Assembly (NCBI GenBank): GCA_024699575.1
Contig: JAILPF010000005.1
Location: forward strand, 1 to 10,116
Direction: 5' to 3'
From: Acetatifactor sp.
Lineage (GTDB): Bacteria; Bacillota; Clostridia; Lachnospirales; Lachnospiraceae
DNA: 10,116 nt
In this document: positions 1 through 6,342 of the stretch, piece by piece
Numbering within the stretch: position 1 is the stretch's first letter
How the letters are laid out: each line of letters begins with the position of its first letter
Notes under the pieces: generated by a model
The model's input: only the letters and a program-made list of their open reading frames with translations
The model's database searches: none
Told to the model about the DNA's origin: nothing
Translations under genes and position numbers: made by a program

Positions 1-284
1 TATTCTGCACAAAACACAAAATATGTATCGAAAGACGGTCATATAGCCGTGGTACCACTTTCGTTCATCCGGCTCTCGCGAGCCCGGACCTCACCGGGTC
101 AATAACCCTGCTCCGCTATAACAGGCGGAACCTGTCGCAGCCTTACCACAGCATAACATGGTTCGGTGCGCTGCTCAGAAGCCATCTTCTGCCAATCCTT
201 GCCTGCATTCCTCTCAGCCACACGGAATGCTCTCTGAAAAGCCCGGTAAAGGCATACTCTCTTCGTCACTGCCACTTTGTCTAG
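1..284 (-). ncRNA. T-box leader, probable methionine (AUG) specifier; regulated gene off the left edge
   Basis: A tRNA-sensing T-box riboswitch read on the minus strand, with its controlled gene beyond base 1. Stem I is recognisable: a lower helix GAAG/CUUC (about 265-262 with 180-177), the S-turn strand AGUA facing GAA, the helix UGCC/GGCA just above, the conserved UUCAGAGAG, and a distal hairpin GCAUUCC/GGAAUGC. The specifier strand reads GAAG-AUG-G; by alignment with the usual GAAN-codon-purine arrangement the codon is AUG (bases 185-183). TGG (one base on) is followed by C rather than a purine. The T-box bulge is UGGU, which would pair with a tRNA ending ACCA (A73). tRNA-Met has A73, whereas Trp and Asp tRNAs normally have G73. 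The expected target is methionyl-tRNA synthetase or a methionine gene. The leader is recognised with confidence; the amino acid is inferred. The competing terminator would lie left of the window. Confidence 0.87.
29..63 (-). promoter_or_regulatory. T-box antiterminator element
   Basis: On the minus strand a helix CGAAAG/CUUUCG encloses the 7-base bulge UGGUACC, then a second helix ACGG/CCGU closed by an 8-base loop. This is the standard antiterminator layout, with the bulge binding the NCCA end of uncharged tRNA. The preceding AAC and the motif AGTGGTACCAC match the T-box consensus closely. The 3' arm (CCGUCUUUCG) would be released to form a terminator with sequence beyond base 1, so the terminator cannot be seen here. 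Confidence 0.85.
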
Positions 285-289
285 TAAAT

Positions 290-319
290 AAAATATCACA
301 ACTTCTCTGTGGCTGTCAA
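290..319 (-). promoter_or_regulatory. Sigma-A type promoter for the T-box transcript
   Basis: Minus-strand -35 TTGACA (plus bases 314-319, perfect consensus) and -10 TATTTT (290-295) with an 18-base spacer. Transcription would begin near 280-284, immediately ahead of T-box stem I, which supports both calls. The -35 lies 34 bases past the stop codon of the DUF402 gene, so operon read-through into the leader is possible. Confidence 0.7.
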
Positions 320-353
320 GGGCTTCGTTGCTACAGACAACTTTGTTTGGATA

Positions 354-941
354 CTACGCATTCAATTTCAGATTATACTCTTGTTCTTCAATCATCTTCA
401 TTGCCACACGCAAAATCTCTATGCAATGATTCTCCGTTTTTTCAACATCCTGAAACATTTCTGTCACAATGCTGTCGCATTCCCTCAACGCGTCTTCATA
501 TTGTTCTTTCGTCAACTCATTCTTCTCATACGCCTCATCCAGTTCATCTCTATCATCAATCTTGACATCTCCCTGTGGAGTAGCCATGACATCTATATAT
601 TTATCCCAATATATGGCAACTCCATCACTGTCGAAGTCATACTTCTCCATTACGTCAACATACCATACCGACACAGAATAATCCTTTTCTCCCTCCTTCG
701 GTTTCATCATTGCCGTAATTAACCTCTTTTTTCCCTTTGGTATCAGTTGCAGCCAAATCATTCCGCTCCCTCCGACAGGAACTTTTCCGGCTTTTTCAAA
801 TTCCCAGAAAAGAGGTTGTCCATCTGTCAGCATAATCACACTGACAAACCCCTGAAAAAACTCATTATCCATATCCATCTGATAATAGGGATAATGGTGA
901 AATCCCCATTTTAAATCTCTGTTTAATCTTTTAGTCTTCAT
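354..941 (-). CDS. DUF402 domain protein (Ntdp/YgaC-like), putative nucleotide phosphatase
   Basis: A 195-residue soluble protein ending the operon. The central part carries the DUF402 signature: SVWYVDV (about 91-97), then VAIYWDKYIDVMATPQGDVKI (about 108-128), followed by an acidic helix DDRDELDEAYEKNELTKEQYEDAL (about 129-152). Homologues include the Staphylococcus aureus nucleoside tri-/diphosphatase Ntdp and Bacillus YgaC. DUF402 is also found in RNA-binding FAU-1/RNase-type proteins, so the activity of this copy is not certain. No signal peptide or membrane segment is visible. The ATG start has GGGGAG six bases upstream (948-953). It begins 40 bases after the rpe stop with no terminator seen between, so it is probably co-transcribed. 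The C-terminal 40 residues are a charged helix. Family assignment is confident; the link to the sulfatase cluster is only positional. Confidence 0.8.
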   Translation of the reverse strand: MKTKRLNRDLKWGFHHYPYYQMDMDNEFFQGFVSVIMLTDGQPLFWEFEKAGKVPVGGSGMIWLQLIPKGKKRLITAMMKPKEGEKDYSVSVWYVDVMEKYDFDSDGVAIYWDKYIDVMATPQGDVKIDDRDELDEAYEKNELTKEQYEDALRECDSIVTEMFQDVEKTENHCIEILRVAMKMIEEQEYNLKLNA

Positions 942-981
942 TTTGAACTCCCCAATGTTTTTCTTAACCTACACCACCTTT

Positions 982-1641
982 TTAGCAGTAACCCATTTCG
1001 GAATAAAAACCTTCCACATTCTTCCTGATATCATCCTTAAAAACAGCTGAGCCTGCTACAATCACGTTGGCGCCTGCCTCAAGTGCCGCTGACACATTCT
1101 CTGTATTGATTCCACCGTCCACCTCAATATCTACATTCAGACCTTTTTCTGTAATCATCCGACGGATAACCGGCACCTTATCTACACACGAAGGAATCAG
1201 CTTCTGTCCACCGAATCCTGGTTCCACTGTCATCACAAGTACCATATCCACCAGCTCCAGATAGGGTTCCACCGCCTCTGCAGGAGTGTTCGGTTTGATG
1301 GTGATACCTACCTTCTTCCCGTAGCTTCTAATCTGAGCGATGGTCTCTTCCACTGCATCGGTCGCTTCCAGATGGAAGTTAATCAAATCTGCTCCGCTTT
1401 CCACAAATTCCTTAATATAACGCTCCGGTTTCTCAATCATCAGATGCACATCAAAAAACAGATCCGTCCCCTTTCTGATGGATGCAATAACCGGCATTCC
1501 GTATGAGATAGACGGCACAAACAGTCCATCCATTACATCAATATGCACCCATTGCACACCTGCTGCCTCCAGCTCTTTTATCTGCTCTCCCAGCTTCCAG
1601 AAATCTGCTGAGAGAATGGAGGGTGATAAAATATTACTCAT
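982..1641 (-). CDS. rpe: Ribulose-phosphate 3-epimerase
   Basis: Cytosolic TIM-barrel enzyme interconverting D-ribulose 5-phosphate and D-xylulose 5-phosphate in the non-oxidative pentose phosphate pathway. At 219 residues it has the family's normal length. Motifs in order: SPSILSADF (6-14), VHIDVMDGLFVP (32-43), DVHLMI (64-69), ITIKPNTP (113-120), VLVMTVEPGFGGQ (134-146), EVDGGI (173-178) and GSAVF (197-201). The expected metal/catalytic residues H33, D35, H66 and D175 are all present. The loop after FVP reads SISYGMP, where typical Rpe has N-(I/M)-(T/S)-F-G-P; this touches the active site and may signal altered preference. AlsE-type allulose 6-phosphate epimerases lack DGGI, so Rpe is the better call. 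Its ATG overlaps the sulfatase stop by one base (TAATG), implying translational coupling. Confidence 0.93.
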   Translation of the reverse strand: MSNILSPSILSADFWKLGEQIKELEAAGVQWVHIDVMDGLFVPSISYGMPVIASIRKGTDLFFDVHLMIEKPERYIKEFVESGADLINFHLEATDAVEETIAQIRSYGKKVGITIKPNTPAEAVEPYLELVDMVLVMTVEPGFGGQKLIPSCVDKVPVIRRMITEKGLNVDIEVDGGINTENVSAALEAGANVIVAGSAVFKDDIRKNVEGFYSEMGYC

Positions 1642-3158
1642 TACTTACTTTCCTTTCCGATTTCTATAAACGACAGGCCCAAACGTTCCAATTGTTCCAA
1701 AGGAGTATCATGCTCCTTCATGGTCTGAATCAATGCCTGTTTCATTCTATCCTCAACTTCCGAATCCTGCAAGGGGTGATTTTGTTGCGGATCGGTTATT
1801 AAGTCAAACAGACGGGTTTCATATGCTTCCTCCGCCATATCCTTTGGTTTCCCCAAGGTCAGCGTTCCCTGATCCAGACGGTATACCAGTTCATCTGTCC
1901 AGGAAAGGTATTTTCCGGCGGTCAGATACTTTTTCTCCTCATCAGCAAGGTTCTTTCCCAGGTATCCCTGAAAAGTTACCGGCATCTGATAATACTGATA
2001 TAATGGTGTGTTGTCACGGCTTGCCGGTGCGCGGAAGTAAGTATATCTTCCGTCCGTGATATTGACCGGCTTGCCAAACCACCCGTAGATTGCATACTCT
2101 CTGATACTCTTTGCCCCTTCGAAAAGCGGCATCCAGGATTTACCGTGGACCTTGGACAAATCTGTTTTGATTCCAAAGAAGTCCAAAACCGTTGGCATGA
2201 TGTCTATATTCTGAGTCAGTGCCCGCACTCTTTCTCCGGCGTATGCATCACCCGGAAGATGGACAAACAACGGAATATTGCTCATTTCATTCCATGCATG
2301 GAATCTGTTCTTACCGGTAGCATTGTGCTCTCCTAACATATGCCCATGGTCGGAGGTAAAGATAACCATAGTATCCTCCCACAAATTCTGAGCATCCATT
2401 TCATCCAGAAGCTTTCCGAGCCATTTATCAGCCATGGACAGCGTTGCATAGTACATATGGCGCAGATGCTCCAAAGCCTCCGGCGTCTCATCCTTTCCCA
2501 GATTATCGTATCTCGGCCACTCATAAAATGTTTCAAAGTCATCCGGGTACATTGCCTTAAATTCCTCGGTTGCATCGAAAGGCTCATGCGGATCAAAGCT
2601 CTCCACCTGCAAAAAGAAGTTGTCCGCACCACGATTCTCCTGCAACCATTTTGTTGCAGCCGCGAAAGTTTTTGGCGTGGGATAATCCGCATCTGTCTCG
2701 AACCTGCTTCTGTTACACTGATACTCTCTGCCCACTCTTCCGATATAATGTTCCGGATATGTCGGTTCTTTGACGGAGGATGCCCACACGTCTGTCTCCT
2801 GACCGCGAATCATATCCCAGGTATTATAGCATTGCATATATCCCTCACCGCCTAGCTCTGCGTAATGACAGTGGTCTGTGACAATGTGGCTGAATATACC
2901 ATTCTGTCTTAAGATTCGGGGGAAAGTAACGTCCATCGGCTCAATGGGGCCCCATCCTCTCTCCAGAAAATTTACTCTTCCTGTCAGAATGTCGCGTCTG
3001 GCAGGCATGCACGGTGCGGATCCAATAAAATGATTTTCAAACACTACCGACTTTTTCGCAAGTCGGTCGATATTGGGTGTGATTGCCTCCCCGTTCTCAT
3101 TGTAGGTCTTCAACATATGTCTGTTTAAGGTGTCCATTAAAATCAAGATTGTTTTCAT
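1641..3158 (-). CDS. Formylglycine-dependent sulfatase (S1 type), cytosolic
   Basis: A 505-residue alkaline-phosphatase-fold hydrolase expected to cleave a sulfate ester. The sulfatase signature CMPAR (C50-R54, followed by RDILTGR) matches CxPxR, whose Cys is converted to formylglycine. Other active-site elements are D9 near the N-terminus, FDPHEPF (188-194), IFTSDHGHMLGEH (266-278, metal-binding D270/H271), K283 and H287 in TGKNRFHAWNE, and a C-terminal block FDLITDPQQNHPL. There is no signal peptide or lipobox: the N-terminus MKTILILMDT is the first beta strand, so it acts in the cytoplasm. Its ATG overlaps the anSME stop (ATGA), with GGGGGT upstream, so enzyme and maturase are co-translated. 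A single Asp (MDT) replaces the usual DD pair. Together with CxPAR this also resembles phosphonate monoester hydrolases and phosphodiesterases, so the natural substrate is open. Confidence 0.9.
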   Translation of the reverse strand: MKTILILMDTLNRHMLKTYNENGEAITPNIDRLAKKSVVFENHFIGSAPCMPARRDILTGRVNFLERGWGPIEPMDVTFPRILRQNGIFSHIVTDHCHYAELGGEGYMQCYNTWDMIRGQETDVWASSVKEPTYPEHYIGRVGREYQCNRSRFETDADYPTPKTFAAATKWLQENRGADNFFLQVESFDPHEPFDATEEFKAMYPDDFETFYEWPRYDNLGKDETPEALEHLRHMYYATLSMADKWLGKLLDEMDAQNLWEDTMVIFTSDHGHMLGEHNATGKNRFHAWNEMSNIPLFVHLPGDAYAGERVRALTQNIDIMPTVLDFFGIKTDLSKVHGKSWMPLFEGAKSIREYAIYGWFGKPVNITDGRYTYFRAPASRDNTPLYQYYQMPVTFQGYLGKNLADEEKKYLTAGKYLSWTDELVYRLDQGTLTLGKPKDMAEEAYETRLFDLITDPQQNHPLQDSEVEDRMKQALIQTMKEHDTPLEQLERLGLSFIEIGKESK

Positions 3159-4279
3159 TTCTGTCTACCCCCAATAGTATCTGCTATTTTTTTCATTCGC
3201 TCCAAGCTATATTTAAAAAATTCTCGATAACCCTCACAGAAATAATTGTGGTAGGTGTCCGTCTGTTCCTGATAATCCCTGTTTCTCTGGCATCCACCGC
3301 GGCAGATTCCATAATATTCGCAGTTTTTGCAGGCTTCATTCAGTTTCCCGGAGCGCTCCACAAACCCGATTTCTTTACGCTTTCCATCGATAGCATCCAA
3401 CAAATCTTCATTCAGATTGCCGAGTCTGTATTCATCCAACATATAAAAATCACACGGATATACGCCGCCATCCGCTTCCACCACATACTGATTCCCGCAT
3501 ATTCCACACTGTTCACAGGATTCCGGCGGATACCCGGCAAGAATTCCGATATAATTCTCAAATCTGCGTATGTAGGGCTGTCTCCCCTTTTTCCAGTCGG
3601 CATACCACATGTCAAAAAGCTTTTTTAAAAAGGTTCCGTACTGTTTTGGAGTCAGACTGTACTCTGTAACTCCGTGCCCTTCCTCCAGCGGGTCAAGACA
3701 GGCAATATACTGTTGGAACATCCAGCCCTTCTTCCGGTATTCTTCGTAGATTTCTTCGATATGCTCCGCCACATCCCTGTTCACCACTGTAAGAATATTG
3801 TAATCCACTCGAAAACGTTCCAAAAGAGCCACGGACTGCATAATTCTGTCGTAGGTCGGCTGTCCCGCCCTGTCATGTCTATGTAAATCATGAAGCGCTT
3901 TCGTTCCGTCCACGGAGATTCCTACCAGGAAATGATTTTCAGCAAAAAACCGACACCACTCTTCATTCAGCCCGAATCCGTTTGTCTGAATAGCATTGGT
4001 CACTCGCACATTTCTTTTATTATACTGACGCTGATACAAAAGTGCCTGCTCAAAGAAAGGAAGTCCCCGAAGCGTAGGTTCCCCACCCTGATAAGCAAAA
4101 CCGATTGCCCCCTCCGCCCGAAGAAGGGTCCGTCGAATCACATTTTTCAAGGTCTGTTCACTCATAAATCCGTAGGACTCCTGCTTGCGTTTCTGCGTTT
4201 CATCACAATAAAAACAGTAGTCGCAGGACATATTACACATCCCTGAGGAGGGCTTAATCATCACACTTAAATGCGGCAT
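3155..4279 (-). CDS. Anaerobic sulfatase-maturating enzyme (radical SAM, SPASM)
   Basis: Oxidises the signature Cys of a sulfatase to C-alpha-formylglycine using S-adenosylmethionine. Starting at the ATG giving MPHLSVMIKP the protein has 374 residues, close to the roughly 370 of Clostridium perfringens anSME. The radical SAM cluster ligands CNMSCDYC fall at C15, C19 and C22. QGGEPTL (64-70) is the SAM-binding GGE region. The SPASM auxiliary-cluster cysteines appear at C255, C258, C261, C276, C317, C320, C326, C330 and C348. D277 follows C276, the position of the catalytic base in the C. perfringens enzyme. A longer GTG start at 4315 is possible, but AGAGGT (4287-4292) sits properly ahead of the ATG and the family begins exactly there. 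The gene directly precedes its presumed substrate, the sulfatase. Other SPASM peptide maturases are a less likely reading. Confidence 0.93.
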   Translation of the reverse strand: MPHLSVMIKPSSGMCNMSCDYCFYCDETQKRKQESYGFMSEQTLKNVIRRTLLRAEGAIGFAYQGGEPTLRGLPFFEQALLYQRQYNKRNVRVTNAIQTNGFGLNEEWCRFFAENHFLVGISVDGTKALHDLHRHDRAGQPTYDRIMQSVALLERFRVDYNILTVVNRDVAEHIEEIYEEYRKKGWMFQQYIACLDPLEEGHGVTEYSLTPKQYGTFLKKLFDMWYADWKKGRQPYIRRFENYIGILAGYPPESCEQCGICGNQYVVEADGGVYPCDFYMLDEYRLGNLNEDLLDAIDGKRKEIGFVERSGKLNEACKNCEYYGICRGGCQRNRDYQEQTDTYHNYFCEGYREFFKYSLERMKKIADTIGGRQK

Positions 4280-4286
4280 ACACTCT

Positions 4287-4292
4287 ACCTCT
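4287..4292 (-). promoter_or_regulatory. Ribosome binding site fixing the anSME start
   Basis: Minus-strand AGAGGT, seven bases before the ATG at 4279-4277. No comparable site precedes the upstream in-frame GTG at 4315, so the shorter protein is preferred. Confidence 0.65.
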
Positions 4293-4316
4293 GTCACAAA
4301 AGTTTGCAAACGCACA

Positions 4317-4352
4317 GAACAGCCTCTGTTTCGTAAAACAAAAAGGCTGTTC
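4317..4352 (-). repeat. Intercistronic inverted repeat between tktC and anSME
   Basis: Perfect 8-base arms GAACAGCC (minus strand, 4352-4345) and GGCTGTTC (4324-4317) enclose a 20-base loop that contains a further small stem TGTTT/AAACA. The minus-strand RNA after the hairpin is TGTGCGTTTG, without a run of U, so it is a poor intrinsic terminator for the operon. It may be an RNA-processing or stability element, or a weak attenuator, between the transketolase and sulfatase halves. Confidence 0.55.
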
Positions 4353-4358
4353 GTTTTA

Positions 4359-5297
4359 TTACATAAATTCTTTCACGGACTTATAGACGCCCTCTGCGTC
4401 TAATCCATATTTTTTCACCAGTTCCGCAGCCGGACCGGATTCTCCGAACACATCATTCATACCGATTTTCTTTACCTGTGTCGGACATTTCTCAGAAAGG
4501 CAATCGCAAACCGCACTGCCAAGTCCTCCAATTACGGAATGTTCTTCTACGGTTACAACCTTGCCGGTCTTCTTGGCACTTGCAACAATCAGTTCATTAT
4601 CAAGTGGCTTGATGGTGCAAATGTTAATCACTTCTGCGCTTATACCGTCTGCGGCAAGCTTCTCGGCAGCTCCCAGTGCAGAGTCAACGCAGATACCGGT
4701 GGCAACGATGGTAACATCGGTTCCGGGGCGAACCACGGTTCCCTTACCAATCTCAAAGTGATAATCCGGTTTATCGTTGATTACCGGAACTGCCGCACGT
4801 CCGAATCGGATGTACACGGGACCATTATGCTCGATTGCCGCACGAACTGCTGCGCGCGCCTCCACATCATCGGAGGGGCACATTACCACCATACCGGGAA
4901 TGGTTCTCATCAATGCAATATCTTCGTTACACTGATGGGTTGCTCCATCTTCACCTACAGTAATTCCCGCATGGGTCGCACCGATTTTTACATTTAAGTG
5001 GGGATATCCCACAGAATTTCTCACCTGTTCAAATGCACGTCCTGCCGCAAACATTGCAAAAGAGCTTACAAAAGGAATCTTGCCTACCGTGGAGAGTCCT
5101 GCTGCCACGCCAATCATATTGCTCTCTGCAATACCGCAGTCAATGTGACGCTCCGGATATTTTTTCTTGAAAATGCCTGTCTTGGTTGCTTCTGCAAGGT
5201 CGGCATCCAGCACCACAAGATTGGGGTATTCCTCCGCCAGTTCGGTCAGCATATTTCCATAACTTTCTCTGGTTGCAATCTTCTTTGTCTCTGCCAT
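4359..5297 (-). CDS. Transketolase, C-terminal subunit (split transketolase)
   Basis: The pyrimidine-binding and C-terminal domains of a two-gene transketolase, 312 residues, acting with the N subunit encoded just upstream. Transketolase moves two-carbon ketol units between ketose and aldose phosphates with thiamine diphosphate. CGIAESNMIGVAAG (54-67) carries the catalytic Glu (E58) that protonates the cofactor aminopyrimidine. FAMFAAGRAFEQVRN (80-94) and THAGITVGEDGATHQ (108-122) are typical, with A-G where fused transketolases have D-S after TH, as is usual in the split form. PSDDVEARAAVRAA and VRPGTDVTIVATG begin the next segments. The ATG overlaps the tktN stop by one base (TAATG) and has AGGTGAGG shortly before it, so the two subunits should be made in equal amounts. 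A 1-deoxyxylulose-5-phosphate synthase is unlikely because that enzyme is a single chain with different motifs. Confidence 0.92.
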   Translation of the reverse strand: MAETKKIATRESYGNMLTELAEEYPNLVVLDADLAEATKTGIFKKKYPERHIDCGIAESNMIGVAAGLSTVGKIPFVSSFAMFAAGRAFEQVRNSVGYPHLNVKIGATHAGITVGEDGATHQCNEDIALMRTIPGMVVMCPSDDVEARAAVRAAIEHNGPVYIRFGRAAVPVINDKPDYHFEIGKGTVVRPGTDVTIVATGICVDSALGAAEKLAADGISAEVINICTIKPLDNELIVASAKKTGKVVTVEEHSVIGGLGSAVCDCLSEKCPTQVKKIGMNDVFGESGPAAELVKKYGLDAEGVYKSVKEFM

Positions 5298-6139
5298 TAT
5301 ACCTCACCTGCTTTCTTTAAATTCTCTTCGATGGCGTCGAGGTCTTTCATTGCCACTTCAAACTCTTCATCATTAGGAGCTTTTCCATGCCAACCAACGT
5401 TATTCTCCATAAAGGAAACACCCTTACCTTTGATACTGTGCACTACGATGCAGGTAGGGCATCCTTTCGTTTCTCTTGCTTCTTTAAAAGCAGCACGCAA
5501 TGCATCAAAGTCATGAGCATCCACATTTAACACATGGAAATTGAATGCTTCAAACTTTTTGTCAATGGGGTAGGGAGAACAAACCTTGTCAATCGGTCCG
5601 TCTATCTGGAGATTGTTGTTGTCCACAATCACACAGAGATTGTCCAGCTTTTTAAAGCCTGCAAACATAGCAGCTTCCCATACCTGACCCTCCTGAATCT
5701 CACCGTCACCAAGAAGGGTATATACTCTAAAATCACGTCCGTCAAGCTGTGCGCCAAGCGCCATGCCGACTGCTGCGGAAATGCCCTGTCCCAGAGAACC
5801 GGATGACATATCCACGCCGGGAATATTGATGCAGGGATGTCCCTGAAGATAGGAGCCAAGCTTTCTTAATGTTTTCAAATCTTCCACGGGGAAAAATCCC
5901 TTGTGTGCCAAAGCCGCATACAAGCCGGGAGCTGTGTGTCCTTTCGAAAGTACAAATCTATCACGTTCTTCCCAATCAGGATTCTTGGGGTCCACCTTCA
6001 TCTCCTCAAAATACAGATAAGTAAAAACATCTGCCGCTGATAAAGATCCACCCGGATGTCCTGCCTTTGCACTGTGAACTGCCGTTACAATGCCCTTGCG
6101 AATATCATTCGCTTTGCGTTGCAGTTCTAAATTGTTCAT
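5297..6139 (-). CDS. Transketolase, N-terminal subunit (split transketolase)
   Basis: The thiamine-diphosphate pyrophosphate-binding half of transketolase, 280 residues from the preferred ATG (MNNLELQRKA). Motifs: SAKAGHPGGSLSAAD (23-37) with the substrate-region His, SKGHTAPGLYAAL, GHPCINIPGVDMSSGSLGQG, and the cofactor/metal motif GDGEIQEGQ followed about 25 residues later by DNNN. It is the first gene of the operon and is coupled to the C subunit. Two further in-frame ATGs lie upstream (6142 and 6151), but GGAGG at 6145-6149 is five bases from the 6139 ATG and overlaps or crowds the others, so the shorter start is chosen. Sulfoquinovose pathways of some clostridia also use a split transketolase. 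No sulfosugar isomerase is seen here, so an ordinary pentose-phosphate or sugar-linked role is the default. Confidence 0.92.
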   Translation of the reverse strand: MNNLELQRKANDIRKGIVTAVHSAKAGHPGGSLSAADVFTYLYFEEMKVDPKNPDWEERDRFVLSKGHTAPGLYAALAHKGFFPVEDLKTLRKLGSYLQGHPCINIPGVDMSSGSLGQGISAAVGMALGAQLDGRDFRVYTLLGDGEIQEGQVWEAAMFAGFKKLDNLCVIVDNNNLQIDGPIDKVCSPYPIDKKFEAFNFHVLNVDAHDFDALRAAFKEARETKGCPTCIVVHSIKGKGVSFMENNVGWHGKAPNDEEFEVAMKDLDAIEENLKKAGEV

Positions 6140-6144
6140 CATAT

Positions 6145-6149
6145 CCTCC
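6145..6149 (-). promoter_or_regulatory. Ribosome binding site of tktN
   Basis: Minus-strand GGAGG, followed by ATATG and then the ATG at 6139-6137. The spacing selects this ATG over the ones at 6142 (two bases away) and 6151 (which precedes the site). Confidence 0.75.
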
Positions 6150-6196
6150 ATTCTGCTGTAATCGGCGCTACAGCCAACGCTTATTCATTCGTCAAT

Positions 6197-6225
6197 ATAC
6201 TAGCATAGTTCCTAACGTTCGTCTA
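6197..6225 (-). promoter_or_regulatory. Promoter of the transketolase-sulfatase operon
   Basis: Minus-strand -35 TAGACG (6220-6225, four of six to consensus), a 17-base spacer, and -10 TAGTAT (6197-6202) preceded by TGC, an extended -10. Transcription would start near 6190 and leave a leader of about 50 bases before tktN. It is the only convincing promoter found upstream of the six-gene operon. Confidence 0.6.
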
Positions 6226-6248
6226 GTGACGAGGTGAACGGATTTAGG
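6211..6248. repeat. Imperfect palindrome over the -35 region, candidate operator
   Basis: A dyad centred on TAGT (6224-6227). The core TCGTC/GACGA is perfect, then CGT/ACG and CCTAA/TTAGG continue outward, with inserts of four and three bases in the right arm. It covers the -35 of the operon promoter and sits in the gap between divergent transcription units. A regulator site is plausible. As RNA on the plus strand it could also form a hairpin with bulges, followed by a T-rich run at 6261-6267. Confidence 0.45.
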
Positions 6249-6342
6249 GAAATATTGTTCTTTTTTTAGTTCAATCATGCCAATTCGACTCTTCTTAAGC
6301 ATATATATTATCAAGCATTCCACATTCCGGGCTAATCCATCC

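Noticed and set aside
29..63. Intrinsic terminator of the T-box leader
   Set aside because: The stem is interrupted by the 7-base UGGUACC bulge and matches the antiterminator. The true terminator needs a 3' arm beyond base 1.
99..299. Small minus-strand open frame of 66 codons
   Set aside because: It lies wholly inside the T-box leader RNA, with no ribosome site or recognisable protein.
321..345. Terminator after the DUF402 gene (GTTG/CAAC stem)
   Set aside because: Only four base pairs with a 7-base loop and no T run; not credible as a terminator.
2340..2855. 171-codon plus-strand open frame opposite the sulfatase
   Set aside because: It is a shadow of the conserved sulfatase coding frame, with no homology features or ribosome site.
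4359..6139. Sulfoquinovose transketolase (SqwG/SqwH) pathway
   Set aside because: The split transketolase matches, but no sulfosugar isomerase or sulfoacetaldehyde gene is present. Sulfatases cleave O-sulfate, not the C-S bond of sulfoquinovose.
6284..6311. Plus-strand promoter for the DUF885 gene (TTCGAC, 16 bases, TATTAT)
   Set aside because: The -35 is poor and the -10 lies in a repetitive AT stretch. It is possible, but too weak to list as a feature.
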